Source: Natronosalvus rutilus
GTDB lineage: Archaea; Halobacteriota; Halobacteria; Halobacteriales; Natrialbaceae
Length of the DNA: 64,000 bases
Assembly: GCF_024204665.1 (NCBI RefSeq)
Contig: NZ_CP100355.1
Span: 2,833,451-2,897,450 of the forward strand
Reading direction: 5' to 3'
Shown here: positions 8,051 to 16,834 of the stretch, in pieces
Numbering within the stretch: the first letter of the stretch is position 1
Layout: the number at the start of each line of letters is the position of its first letter
Made by a program: the position numbers and the translations under genes
Notes under the pieces: generated by a model
Told to the model about the DNA's origin: nothing
Databases searched by the model: none
What the model saw: only the letters and a program-made list of their open reading frames with translations

Positions 8051-10953
8051 TGTCGTCGGCCCAACGCCCAAAGCCCACCGCCGAGACGTACCAGCACGGG
8101 ATCACGCTCACCCGGCGCCGGGCGCTCCAAGCGTTCGGCGCGGTGATGGTCGCCGGGGGCGGCGCGGCCGCCTCGAGCGGAACGGTCGCCGCAGACTTCG
8201 GAGTCGTCGATGGTATCAAAGAGGCGGTGTCTGGCGCTGCCAAATCCGGTTACCTCGCGGCGGCTACGTCACCGATCGGCCTCGCGCTGTTCGTCGGCGC
8301 TGTCGGTGTCGATTACTTCTTCGACGACACCAATACCGACCCATCGGCTGATCGGCTCATCCTCCACCAACTCGTCCACAACGAGATTGCGTGGATGGAT
8401 GCCCATTTTACCAACTTCGGGAACTACCTCGAGGACACGCGCCCGATCGCCTCGCTCGAGGCACGCCACGGGATCGCGTCGGCCTGGGAGGCTGGCGAAG
8501 GTTCGTCGACGGCCTACGACACGGCGCTCAAGCGCATTCGGCAGTACTACGAACTGGCCGAGTACAACCACCTGCACGTCGGCGCGAAAGCGTTGCTGCA
8601 AATGTCGTATATCGTCAATAGCGGCCTCGACACGGACCCGCAGTACAAAATCACGGGCCTCGCTGACTACGACAGCACTGACGACGGGACACTTGACTCG
8701 ACTGTCCAGGTCCGGCTCACCGAAAACCGGACGGAGGAATTGTTCACGTTGCATGATGGAACTGCTCTCCAACCTGGTTCGTTCGAGCACGTCGACCACC
8801 TGGGCGGCACGATCTCGACACCTGCTGACGAGACAGAGATTACCAACGGCTCGGCGTACTTCCCTGAGTTCGAGCTGATCGAAGATCCGGACGGCGCGGC
8901 AAACGTCGTCCACACGCAGCCGGTCACGGACGCGCTGATTGACTCCTGGGACGAAACTGAGGAAACGGTCACGTTCACTGATGATGACGGGACAGAATAC
9001 GTCTGGGACTTCCGACTGGTTACGCAAAACGTCGACGACGGCGTCGATGAGAATGCTTCCCTGCTCGCGTTCGACGGCACCGAATGGGTTCGAATGTTCC
9101 ACGACATTCGGGGCCAGTCCGACACGGTCGTCGGCTGGTATGATCTCGAGTTCGTCGAAGACATCTATGCCGAACTTGACGCTGGGAACCTGACGCCCGA
9201 ACAGGTTCGCTCTCCCGAAGGGATGGCTCGCTATCTCTCGGGAACCGACGATGTAGAAGACGAGCGGTTCCAAATCTCATGGATGCAGCAATTCGGCTTC
9301 GAACGGGCCGATCTGACGAAGGTCCGTGGTATGTCGATAACTTGGAACGGGGCAACTGAAACCTGGGTAAACCCTGATTCGAACCTCGATGACCGCCGCG
9401 TTCACCCCGATGCGTTCACGGAGGACGCTTCTTACTCGGGGGTGCTGTTCGGCAGCGATCTCCCTGCGTCCGGCTTTCAGACCGGCAGTCGGTACTATGT
9501 CGGCCCGCTCGTGTACGGGCGGGCTTCGGACGAAATCCGGGCGCTCGACCACTATACGCTCGAGATGCAGTACGCTATCGACACGGCCTACAGTAACGAT
9601 GTGGCTGTCGGTGATGGCGTGCTCTACGCGGCTGGCGACGGCGTCGCCTGCCTCGATATTACGGACGGGTCCGAAATCTGGACGAGCACGGACACGACGA
9701 CGGTAAATCAGATTGAGTATGCGCCGGAGGGCGATGTACTCGCTCTCAAACGAGGGGACAACACGGTTGCGATAATGGACCCTTCCGATGGTTCGATTAC
9801 GCAGACGATCAGTGCTGCCGACGATATTGGTGGCATGGCACTGCTCGCTGACGGATCGACTGTCTACTGGTCTAACAGAGGCACCACTGACAACCTCGTC
9901 GCATACGACACGTCTGATGGGTCGAATATCTTTACAGAGGCCGACGTTCGGGCGTCGGACCTCTCGCTCTCTCCTGACGAGCAGTATCTCGCCCATACTG
10001 GCATCACCCATGACAGTTTCGCAGAAGTCGGTGTCCGAGACCCTTCCGACGGGAGCCATATCTGGGGTTCCAACGGTATGGAAACCAACAACACGCAACA
10101 GGTTGCGGCATCTGCTGAGTACGTTGCTGTCAGGGACAACGAGGGGAATCTCACCGGTTACGATATTACCGACGGAACCGAGGTGTGGGTTGACACGGTT
10201 TCGGGCGGCTCGCTGACGGCTTCGCCGGACGGTTACCTCGTCCGTGGCTCCGATTCGGAACTGGAAATACGCGATATGTCGGATGGTGCTGTTCTTCGGT
10301 CGGTCTTGTCTGGCCTCGGGTCTCCGACGTACCATCACGTCTCTGGTGAAATCGACGGCTTCGCTGCGAAAGCGGTCATGTTCGACGAGTCGACCAACGA
10401 GAAGAACGGCCAGGGACAGGTCGACCTCTGGCACGGCGTGCTCGAGGTCGTCGAGATGTGGGACGCTGGCGGAGCAGAGATCACGCACGTCGACGACCAA
10501 ACCATCGCCGACATTGAAGGCCTCGAAGGAACGCCTGACTCGATCGACACGATCATTTCCGAGATGAACGAGTTTGATTCGGTCGACGACATTCGCTACG
10601 CACGGCACGTATTCGCGATCCTCGAACACTATGGGATCGAGGATTCGACGACCGTCTCAAACGACGGCGACGGCGACGTAACGACGACTGAACCGGACTA
10701 CACTGACCCGGACTACGACTCGTTCGACTCGACGGAGTTCGCTGAGGCGATGGCTTCGCTCGAGGAGAAGATCGCGCAACTCGAGAGTGAAGAGGACAAC
10801 GACGGCGGAAGCGACAACGATGATCCGCTGTTCGGTCCGATCTTCGGGGACGGCTTCGAAAGCGGCGGTCTCCTCGGCATCGGGATCATCGGCGTAGTGA
10901 TCCTGGCGATCGTCGGGATCGTGACCGACCTCATCCCCGGATTGGGTAACTGA
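8050..10953 (+). CDS. Spike protein (VP4-like) with inserted beta-propeller
   Basis: This 967-residue surface protein would handle attachment and membrane fusion. The N-terminus has a twin-arginine signal (TRRRALQAFGAVMVAGGG, residues 21-38). The first part (50-500) is the acidic ectodomain. Residues about 500-770 show six repeats with an x-S/T-D-G-S/T turn (at about 536, 577, 620, 664, 706 and 742), spaced about 36-44 residues: blades of a PQQ/YVTN-like beta-propeller. The C-terminus has a coiled coil (STEFAEAMASLEEKIAQLES, about 895-917), an acidic linker and a membrane anchor (LLGIGIIGVVILAIVGIV, about 940-957). Tat signal, coiled coil and anchor are the hallmarks of pleolipovirus spikes, but those I know are about half this length. 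The propeller is probably the receptor-binding unit (inference). Confidence 0.85.
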   Translation: MSSAQRPKPTAETYQHGITLTRRRALQAFGAVMVAGGGAAASSGTVAADFGVVDGIKEAVSGAAKSGYLAAATSPIGLALFVGAVGVDYFFDDTNTDPSADRLILHQLVHNEIAWMDAHFTNFGNYLEDTRPIASLEARHGIASAWEAGEGSSTAYDTALKRIRQYYELAEYNHLHVGAKALLQMSYIVNSGLDTDPQYKITGLADYDSTDDGTLDSTVQVRLTENRTEELFTLHDGTALQPGSFEHVDHLGGTISTPADETEITNGSAYFPEFELIEDPDGAANVVHTQPVTDALIDSWDETEETVTFTDDDGTEYVWDFRLVTQNVDDGVDENASLLAFDGTEWVRMFHDIRGQSDTVVGWYDLEFVEDIYAELDAGNLTPEQVRSPEGMARYLSGTDDVEDERFQISWMQQFGFERADLTKVRGMSITWNGATETWVNPDSNLDDRRVHPDAFTEDASYSGVLFGSDLPASGFQTGSRYYVGPLVYGRASDEIRALDHYTLEMQYAIDTAYSNDVAVGDGVLYAAGDGVACLDITDGSEIWTSTDTTTVNQIEYAPEGDVLALKRGDNTVAIMDPSDGSITQTISAADDIGGMALLADGSTVYWSNRGTTDNLVAYDTSDGSNIFTEADVRASDLSLSPDEQYLAHTGITHDSFAEVGVRDPSDGSHIWGSNGMETNNTQQVAASAEYVAVRDNEGNLTGYDITDGTEVWVDTVSGGSLTASPDGYLVRGSDSELEIRDMSDGAVLRSVLSGLGSPTYHHVSGEIDGFAAKAVMFDESTNEKNGQGQVDLWHGVLEVVEMWDAGGAEITHVDDQTIADIEGLEGTPDSIDTIISEMNEFDSVDDIRYARHVFAILEHYGIEDSTTVSNDGDGDVTTTEPDYTDPDYDSFDSTEFAEAMASLEEKIAQLESEEDNDGGSDNDDPLFGPIFGDGFESGGLLGIGIIGVVILAIVGIVTDLIPGLGN

Positions 10954-10955
10954 CC

Positions 10956-11513
10956 ATGAGACGGATTTTCATTTTCGCCACAGTCGTAGCGGTATCGCTC
11001 GCAATGGGCATGGGCAGTATGGGCGCGCTCGCACAGTCCCAGGAGAACTCCACGAACGAGACTGCCGCCGAGGACGGCATCCAGGCAGGCGAGGACTACG
11101 AGCGGGCGATCGACGCCGAAACGCGAATCGTCGATTGGTCCTACTCGAGTGGGCGGTTCACGCTTACCATCGAAGCCGACGAACGGCGCCGTATCTCGCT
11201 GACCGAAGCCGGTACGTTCGAGGAGGGGACGTCGTCGTTCAACTACGACGAGGTGCGCCTCGAGGAGGGCGAGAACACGATCACCTTCGCGGTCGCCGAT
11301 CGGTCCGGCGCCGCGGTCGCGGTCGCTACCAGGCAGTCGCTTGCACAGGGAACCGGCGCGATCGTTTCGACGGGCGCCGTCGAGCAGAACCCGTTCCGTC
11401 ACTTCGGCGGTGAGAGCGGTCTGTTTTCGGGCGTCATCATGACGACAGCGCTCGCAGGTATCGGCGCCGCGTACGTCGTCCGCTCCGAAGAGAGCGGGGT
11501 GGTGCAGGCATGA
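10956..11513 (+). CDS. Exported membrane-anchored protein (pleolipovirus ORF6-like)
   Basis: This 185-residue protein has a Sec signal (MRRIFIFATVVAVSLAMGMG), an acidic beta-rich ectodomain (YSSGRFTLTIEADERRRISL) and a C-terminal helix (SGVIMTTALAGIGAAYVV) followed by a short tail. It starts two bases after the spike stop, and its own stop overlaps the next start (ATGA). Pleolipoviruses carry a conserved gene of this layout directly after the spike. The exact role there is unknown; this assignment rests on order, size and topology. Confidence 0.78.
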   Translation: MRRIFIFATVVAVSLAMGMGSMGALAQSQENSTNETAAEDGIQAGEDYERAIDAETRIVDWSYSSGRFTLTIEADERRRISLTEAGTFEEGTSSFNYDEVRLEEGENTITFAVADRSGAAVAVATRQSLAQGTGAIVSTGAVEQNPFRHFGGESGLFSGVIMTTALAGIGAAYVVRSEESGVVQA

Positions 11514-12301
11514 CCGAGACGAGCGGAACGTTCTCGAGCTGGTCCGACCGCGTGACGTACCTGCTCGCCGAGAGCCAGTTGATCGTTCTCGGGATCATGG
11601 TCTCGCTCGGCGCTGCGCTGATCTGGATTCGACCGAGTGTCCCAGGTATCCCGCCGATCGTCTTCGGCTGGTTCGCCGCGCTGTTACTCCTGGGGCCGCC
11701 GCTGCTCGCGGTATTCGTCACGGGTGCACGGAAGCTCCGAAACCGGCACATGATTCCCGTTCACCACATCAACGGCGTCGAGGACGTCCGCGAGAAGTAC
11801 TACGTCGAACCCGAGGTGTGGGCGAACAAGACCGTCGAAGGACCATCGCCGTACCAGTGCAACGACAACGAGGCCTTCGAGGTTCGCGAGTTCGAGTGGC
11901 TCGAGGACACGGATGACCTCATCGTCACCGGCTGTTATCAGTCGAATATGGCGGACTCGAAGCTCGTGACGCTGAAGGTGATGCTCGAGGACATCCACGG
12001 CGACCTCATCGAGGACTCGATCGCGCTGAACAAACTTCGCGGGCGCATCAGCAAGATGGGCGTCGAGATCGAGCGCGACTCGATCAATTTCCAGGCGGAG
12101 GCCGACGAGCGTGGGCTAATGGGCCAGCAGACCAGCGTGAAGAAACGCTTCGAGGCCGCTCGCGAGGAGGCAGACAAGTGGGACAGCGACGAGATTCGCG
12201 ACGTCGACGACTACGCGATCGATTACGATCCGGCGGAGAACCCGCAGGGAATCACGTTCGAACCCGCTGAAACGGCTACTGACGGAGGTGTCGATTCGTG
12301 A
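11510..12301 (+). CDS. Two-helix membrane protein (pleolipovirus ORF7-like)
   Basis: The 263-residue product has two transmembrane helices near the N-terminus (LIVLGIMVSLGAALIWI and VFGWFAALLLLGPPLLAVFV) and a long cytosolic acidic domain. The domain includes HMIPVHHINGVEDVREKYYV and a helical tail (QTSVKKRFEAAREEADKW). It overlaps genes on both sides by four bases. This is the layout of the conserved ORF7-type protein located between spike and ATPase in pleolipoviruses, thought to act in assembly. Confidence 0.78.
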   Translation: MTETSGTFSSWSDRVTYLLAESQLIVLGIMVSLGAALIWIRPSVPGIPPIVFGWFAALLLLGPPLLAVFVTGARKLRNRHMIPVHHINGVEDVREKYYVEPEVWANKTVEGPSPYQCNDNEAFEVREFEWLEDTDDLIVTGCYQSNMADSKLVTLKVMLEDIHGDLIEDSIALNKLRGRISKMGVEIERDSINFQAEADERGLMGQQTSVKKRFEAAREEADKWDSDEIRDVDDYAIDYDPAENPQGITFEPAETATDGGVDS

Positions 12302-12504
12302 GATACATCCACGACGGCGCGCTTCGAGACACGACGATCGATCCGCCGCCGGTGTTCGTCTTCGACGAGAGTCAAACACCAGCTCGAGGACGGACCAACA
12401 CTGCGGCGCTCATGGCGTCGATTCTCGCCAAACAGCGACGACTCGAGAATCGGCCACTGTGTATCGGTCACGAAGACAAATCCGAATGGAGGTGGTCGGA
12501 ATGA
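12298..12504 (+). CDS. Small unidentified protein in structural operon
   Basis: This 68-codon gene starts with GTG overlapping the previous stop (GTGA) and ends overlapping the next start (ATGA). The product is soluble (RYIHDGALRDTTIDPPPVFV...) with no membrane segment or motif. Coupling at both ends argues that it is translated. Function unknown. Confidence 0.6.
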   Translation: MRYIHDGALRDTTIDPPPVFVFDESQTPARGRTNTAALMASILAKQRRLENRPLCIGHEDKSEWRWSE

Positions 12505-12830
12505 CGATCGACCTCACCAATCGGGAACGAGCGATTTTCGCGATGACGTTCGCGGTTGGTCTTGTCGTGGGCTTGTGGGCCGGTCTGTTCATGCTCCCCG
12601 CGGAGGCGTTGAACGTTCCAACCGAGGAGCGGTCGACCGGACCAGGTGGCGAGACGGCCGAACGCGCGCTGTTCCTTCCGGTTCCACGGAGTTACTTTTT
12701 CGTGACCATCACGGCCCCGATTGTCGCCGCGTGGTATAGCTACGGACGGCTTCGAGAGGAGACGGAGGAGTCGACCGACGAAGACGCTCACGAGACGATT
12801 GTAGACGGAGGTACCTACGATGACGTGTGA
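12501..12830 (+). CDS. Small two-helix membrane protein
   Basis: This is a protein of 109 residues. The first helix (AIFAMTFAVGLVVGLWAGLF) is followed by an acidic loop and a second helix (YFFVTITAPIVAAWYSYG), then an acidic tail (ETEESTDEDAHETIVDGG). The ATG overlaps the upstream stop. The frame also opens upstream to 12288, but that part conflicts with the preceding gene, so the shorter form is chosen. Possibly a minor virion protein; no family recognised. Confidence 0.68.
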   Translation: MTIDLTNRERAIFAMTFAVGLVVGLWAGLFMLPAEALNVPTEERSTGPGGETAERALFLPVPRSYFFVTITAPIVAAWYSYGRLREETEESTDEDAHETIVDGGTYDDV

Positions 12831-12990
12831 AGAGCTGCGAGTTGGAATCTACGTGCTCGAGTGGGTAGACGTTGTTACAAAGCCTGTTCAGACCGATCTC
12901 ATGCACGATCTCCTTCTTGACCAGGGCTTGAGACTGTGGATAGCCGCGCTCGAAGAAGGATGCGAATTTGCAGAACCGAGGAAACCATGA
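12820..12990 (+). CDS. Small protein overlapping the ATPase start
   Basis: Fifty-six codons run from the ATG at 12820, 11 bases inside the previous gene, to a TGA that overlaps the ATPase start (cATGAc). The product (MTCEELRVGIYVLEWVDVVT, then LLLDQGLRLWIAALEEG) is amphipathic and helical. The chain of overlaps supports translation. Function unknown. Confidence 0.55.
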   Translation: MTCEELRVGIYVLEWVDVVTKPVQTDLMHDLLLDQGLRLWIAALEEGCEFAEPRKP

Positions 12991-14168
12991 CTGACAACAA
13001 CGGCGCCGACCAGCAGGCGCTCTACACGACCGCACAGGCACGCGAACACCAGGAAGGCTACAGCGACAGGGAAAACCGCGAGATCCACGACCACGGCGGT
13101 GTCGTTCGCGACGAACACGTCTCGAGAGCGCTGTCGATCCGGTCGGTTCACTACGATCCGCTCGAGGCCGATCGGCCCGACAAGATGCCCGGCCAGTGCA
13201 AAGACCTTCGAAAACACCGCGACATCCGCATGGTCGAAGGGACTGAAACCTTCCGCCAGGCGCTCGAGAACGGCGATATGCCGACGATCAAGCACATGGT
13301 AGGCGACACCTCCCAGCGAGCGGACGTCTCAGGAATGAAAGCGATCGGCAAAGTCGACAACCTGATCGACGGCCCGGCGCCGGTCGTCGTCGTTCTGGGT
13401 GAGATGGGCGCCGGAAAGACCGACTTCGCCTGTCTGCTCGCACAGCGCTGGCGCGACCTCAATCGATCCGACTCGCTGCTCGGAACCAACATCCAGTCCC
13501 TCGAGGAAAAGAACCGCTGGGTCGACGACGGTGGCGACGTCCAGGACGGCTGGATTCCTGACTACGGCACTCTCATGGAATGGGTCGAGCAGGACGGCGA
13601 CCCGCTCGAGCACAGCCAGCGCCCGAAACTGTTCATCGGCGACGAGTTCTCGAGCTCGGCGAGCGGCCAGGGCAAGCAGGGCTACGAAACCCGGATGAAA
13701 ATGGCGCCGCTGGTGTACAAGATCCGCAAGTACGGCGGCGCGCTCATCTACATCGCTCACGGCGAGCGATCGATCCACCCGATGCTTTGGCGCGTCGGCA
13801 CGATCGTCAAGAAGGTCAGCCAGAAGAAGGCGATCATCGCCGACTCGATTAGCAACGCGAAACTCGCGGACATTCAGGGCGAGATCGAAGGCATCCCGCC
13901 GACGGACCTCCGGTACAACACGAAAGAAGCGAGCGACTGGAGCTGGTCGCGTTTCGGCGACGAAACCGACGAGATGAACGCCGACGAGGCCGCTCGACTC
14001 ACCGCGCTGTGGACGGTAATCCGCTGTAAGGAAGAGGGAATGACGAACCGTGAAACCGCCAAATTCGTTCCCTACAGCCACGGCTGGGTAGGTTCGCGCT
14101 GGCGGGAGTACCGAGACGACGGCGAACACGTCGACGCGATTTCCAAAGTAAACGAGGTTATCGCATGA
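12987..14168 (+). CDS. VP8-like P-loop ATPase
   Basis: This 393-residue NTPase has Walker A GEMGAGKT at about 138-145 and a Walker B-like KLFIGDE at about 213-219. An arginine-bearing segment follows (ALIYIAHGERSIHPMLWRVG), with a C-terminal helix-turn-helix-like end (MTNRETAKFVPYSHGWVGSR). It matches VP8, the conserved ATPase of pleolipoviruses, found after the spike-ORF6-ORF7 genes exactly as here; a role in genome handling or assembly is assumed. The start at 12987 overlaps the upstream stop as ATGA. The longer frame from 12936 overlaps the preceding gene and lacks conserved sequence. Confidence 0.88.
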   Translation: MTDNNGADQQALYTTAQAREHQEGYSDRENREIHDHGGVVRDEHVSRALSIRSVHYDPLEADRPDKMPGQCKDLRKHRDIRMVEGTETFRQALENGDMPTIKHMVGDTSQRADVSGMKAIGKVDNLIDGPAPVVVVLGEMGAGKTDFACLLAQRWRDLNRSDSLLGTNIQSLEEKNRWVDDGGDVQDGWIPDYGTLMEWVEQDGDPLEHSQRPKLFIGDEFSSSASGQGKQGYETRMKMAPLVYKIRKYGGALIYIAHGERSIHPMLWRVGTIVKKVSQKKAIIADSISNAKLADIQGEIEGIPPTDLRYNTKEASDWSWSRFGDETDEMNADEAARLTALWTVIRCKEEGMTNRETAKFVPYSHGWVGSRWREYRDDGEHVDAISKVNEVIA

Positions 14169-14329
14169 CTCCGCCGAGTTGGATTGGTGGATACGGATAC
14201 GCAGACCCCTTTACTCGAGGCCCACGCCCATCGCTCGCTCCCGCGGGGAGCGAAGCGACCGATGGGCGGTCGTCGAACCAGGCGGAGGAGTTGATATATA
14301 TCGGCGCGCGACGCGCGTGGTCGGCGTGA
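14165..14329 (+). CDS. Small Gly/Pro-rich protein
   Basis: Fifty-four codons begin at an ATG overlapping the ATPase stop (ATGA) and end at a TGA overlapping the GTG of the nuclease-like gene (GTGA). The product starts MTPPSWIGGYGYADPFTRGP and ends in a short helix. The DNA within it folds into an imperfect stem (cccatcgctcgctccc pairing with gggagcgaagcgaccgatggg), which may be a regulatory structure. Evidence is start-stop coupling only. Confidence 0.5.
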   Translation: MTPPSWIGGYGYADPFTRGPRPSLAPAGSEATDGRSSNQAEELIYIGARRAWSA

Positions 14330-14709
14330 ATCGCTCGAAGCGAGCGAACCACTTCGGGACGATCTGCGAGAAGCGGATGGCCCGGAAGCGACGGTTCGAC
14401 CTCGAGCGTTCGAGTTGGCACGATGCGAAGTTTCAGAACGGGACTCCGGTGGAGATCAAGAGCACGATGCTCGAGCACAGCGATGGACAGCCAGGAAACT
14501 TCAAAGTCTACAAAGCGTATCACGATCGGTTACAGCGGGCGGATGGCTGGTATTGTTTCGTGGTGTATCGACCGCATGGCCGATCAGGACTGACGATCGT
14601 CAAAGACAGGATGTGCAAGGCCTCGAGCCTACCGTTGCTTCGATGGCACGGAGGCGGCGATCACCGTGGAACCAAACAAGCAAAAATTCAAATTGATAAT
14701 CTCTTCTAA
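14326..14709 (+). CDS. PD-(D/E)XK nuclease-like protein
   Basis: The 127-residue product shows a compact restriction-endonuclease-like core: an N-terminal helix with GTICEKRMARKR, then FDLERSSWHDAKFQNGTPVE followed by IKS, read as D...ExK. A beta strand follows (WYCFVVYRP), and a C-terminal basic part. This is the small archaeal Holliday-junction-resolvase/nuclease pattern. The GTG at 14326 overlaps the preceding stop; the longer frame to 14179 would run through that gene. It closes the rightward operon. It may process viral DNA; it is also similar in pattern to the leftward nuclease at 19129-19635. Confidence 0.65.
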   Translation: MNRSKRANHFGTICEKRMARKRRFDLERSSWHDAKFQNGTPVEIKSTMLEHSDGQPGNFKVYKAYHDRLQRADGWYCFVVYRPHGRSGLTIVKDRMCKASSLPLLRWHGGGDHRGTKQAKIQIDNLF

Positions 14710-14985
14710 CCGTCTCGATGACGGTATTGTTTATCCAAATCGAAAGATCTCAAGCCGAGAGTAGATCAGCAATTTCTCACTCTCTGCTTAGTTGGACTGG
14801 CAGATAGAATTGAATGGGTAAGGATAGCCATACACTATAGTATCAAGTTCGTGTATCTATTTGGAAGATAATTGATTGTGGTATGCATCCTCTTGAGACA
14901 TATTGAGAAAGGTAGCCGTTTCTGAATATTATATACAGAAAGTCTTACAATACACTGGCACTATTCCTTGGATAACACAGACAAT
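14710..14985. other. AT-rich junction between structural operon and cargo
   Basis: Base composition changes abruptly from GC-rich to AT-rich just after 14700. No gene is visible. TATA-like words occur near 14925-14945 (aatattatatacag), about 45 bases before the next start, and are the likely promoter for the cargo gene. Confidence 0.5.
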
Positions 14986-15780
14986 ATGGTGGACATTGAC
15001 ATAGAGGTTTTAATCGGTATCGCTGGAACCGCTTTCTTTGCGATTTTCGGATATATGGCAAAATTGATGTATAATATTTCTGTTAGCCTTAACGGAGTTG
15101 AAAACGAGCTTAACCGAGTGAACGACAATTTAGGAAATAAATTAGATAGCATTGAAAATAATACCCGTGAATCAGCAAATATGCTACATAGAATATCGGA
15201 ACGAACAAGGAATAATGAGGAAGGTGGACAAACAGATGGGGGAGTTATCACGGGTGATACATCTAAAGAACCCAATCAAGAAAATAATGATACAGATGAT
15301 TTATTAGATGATAGTTCATATGATGTAATTGAGGGGGGTGATTTGTTTAAAAAATCCTATCGTGATCTATATGATGCTCTAAACAATTATTCCGATTTTC
15401 GTGATTACACATTAGAGAATTTGGATGCTGGATCAGAGTTTATACGAGAGACACATTCTATTGAAAACCCGGATTTCAATATTGATTTTGTTGGAGGCCA
15501 TCTAGGCGGTGGTTTTGTTTTAAACGTTCACCCGATGCATGGCTTTGATAAACCCACCAATGTTATGCGAGAAATAGAAGAAGAGCTAATTGAAACACTT
15601 AAATTAACTGCCAATAGAGAATTTGATGAGGTACATATGCAGGACAATACCGCCGAATTGTACCTGTTCATACCTGACCCCGATCTTCAGCAGATAAATG
15701 AATGGATTAACATGAGCGTTAGTCTACTGGAGGGTTATTTTGACGAATTCACCATAGAATATAGTGAAGAGGATCTATGA
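14986..15780 (+). CDS. AT-rich cargo: membrane-anchored coiled-coil protein
   Basis: The 264-residue product has one N-terminal transmembrane helix (VLIGIAGTAFFAIFGYMA), then a coiled coil (NGVENELNRVNDNLGNKLDS and the following helix), and an acidic linker. A C-terminal globular domain of about 140 residues follows, with FVGGHLGGGFVLNVHPMHGF and a helical end. I choose the ATG at 14986; the frame also opens at a TTG at 14968. Codon use (AAT, ATA, TTA) is completely unlike the neighbours, indicating recent transfer. The architecture, membrane anchor plus coiled coil plus unknown domain, is common among superinfection-exclusion and abortive-infection effectors, but no family is recognised. Confidence 0.75.
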   Translation: MVDIDIEVLIGIAGTAFFAIFGYMAKLMYNISVSLNGVENELNRVNDNLGNKLDSIENNTRESANMLHRISERTRNNEEGGQTDGGVITGDTSKEPNQENNDTDDLLDDSSYDVIEGGDLFKKSYRDLYDALNNYSDFRDYTLENLDAGSEFIRETHSIENPDFNIDFVGGHLGGGFVLNVHPMHGFDKPTNVMREIEEELIETLKLTANREFDEVHMQDNTAELYLFIPDPDLQQINEWINMSVSLLEGYFDEFTIEYSEEDL

Positions 15781-16204
15781 GGTCCATCATTGTTCTAAGT
15801 GCTTCAATTTGAGTTCCTTAAACGGTAGCGAGGTGGGACGTTGTAATTTTTTGGCTTTGAGGGACATGCTCGAGGTAAGAATCCAATCGTAGTCACTAGC
15901 TCTGGTAGATAGGAGTAGCGCGGGGAACTAACAATGATGTGGTTGGTTGGCTGGTCAGCTGTAAGTCCGACGTGGCAACGACAGACTCCCCCCGCGCTGA
16001 TTGAGTATTGTCCGCAGAGGAAGTAATCTTGGTGGCCGAATCGGCCCACCCTAAACACACTCGACAATCCCGATTAGCGAGGTCTCATCATCGTCAACGG
16101 GGAGTATTGAGGTATGAGCCGTCAGTTTCCAGCCGATCGACCAAAACCCGAGCGCGGCGCGCGCTCTGCGCGCCGCAAGATTCTCCTGCCCCCTTAGGGG
16201 CATT
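15781..16204. other. Non-coding region with 18-bp repeat copy 1 and hairpins
   Basis: No supported gene. Bases 15842-15859 (tgtaattttttggctttg) recur exactly at 16996-17013, beyond the membrane protein gene. Near 15940-15955 lies tggttggttggctggt. At about 16152-16174 the sequence gcggcgcgcgctctgcgcgccgc can fold into a strong hairpin. It is followed by gccccttaggggc-like bases (about 16188-16202) that form a second hairpin and T-rich DNA, a plausible terminator for the leftward gene ending at 16205. The region may instead hold replication signals. Confidence 0.5.
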
Positions 16205-16834
16205 TTAGACGAAATGGATGTAACCCAATGCTGCCGACAAAATAACGAACCCAAGTTTATGATACCGATCGGGAGTGATTATTGGAAATGCGATTGACAC
16301 GAGAATTGCGAAAGATGTGATGAATGGTGAGACCTCATTCGTTATTATAGCTGTTTCAATAACGCTTGTGTTGGAGTGAATCCCAACAATTTGCAATATG
16401 AACCCAATTCCCAATAGTGCAAAACCAACGTTATTGTACGCCATCTCTTCAGATTGAAGACGACGGATCACATCCGGTTCCCCATCAGAGACAGAGGCGA
16501 TTATTCTCGGACTTTTCAATGAAGGAGCCACCATCATAGTAGAAGCCCAAATGCTCAAAGCGAGACCATATGTAACTGGGTTTATATTTATTAACGAATC
16601 AACAAAAACTACAGCCAACATGAGTAATAATGGCATTTTCAAACCTGGACGGATGACTTTCAGATAGGCGTTAGCGAGATCCGTTTTTGACTGTTCCAGA
16701 GACCCATTGGAATAGGCGGAATCATCAAGCCACCTTGGGTCTGGAAGCTGTGTTGTGAAATCTAAAATATACTTGATTCTCCAATCTTCCTCTGTATTCT
16801 CTTCTACTACAACCTCTTGAGATTCGGATTCCAT
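16205..16834 (-). CDS. AT-rich cargo: multi-pass membrane protein
   Basis: The 209-residue product has an acidic cytosolic N-terminus (ESQEVVVEENTEEDWRIKYI) and about four to five hydrophobic helices, including KMPLLLMLAVVFVDSLI, YGLALSIWASTMMVAPSL, FALLGIGFILQIVGIH and ITSFAILVSIAFPIITP, ending near LGFVILSAALGYIHF. Codon use is AT-rich, like the gene at 14986 and unlike all other neighbours. It is transcribed leftward, convergent with that gene, and both lie within a block bordered on its right by copies of an 18-bp repeat. It resembles small pore-like or exclusion proteins only in topology; function unknown. Confidence 0.72.
   Translation of the reverse strand: MESESQEVVVEENTEEDWRIKYILDFTTQLPDPRWLDDSAYSNGSLEQSKTDLANAYLKVIRPGLKMPLLLMLAVVFVDSLININPVTYGLALSIWASTMMVAPSLKSPRIIASVSDGEPDVIRRLQSEEMAYNNVGFALLGIGFILQIVGIHSNTSVIETAIITNEVSPFITSFAILVSIAFPIITPDRYHKLGFVILSAALGYIHFV

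Noticed and set aside
9277..10629. 450-codon minus-strand frame opposite the spike
   Set aside because: Shadow frame; the plus strand carries Tat signal, propeller repeats and anchor.
14179..14325. N-terminal extension of the nuclease-like protein
   Set aside because: Arg/Pro-rich and fully overlapped by a coupled 54-codon gene; GTG 14326 gives a GTGA overlap.
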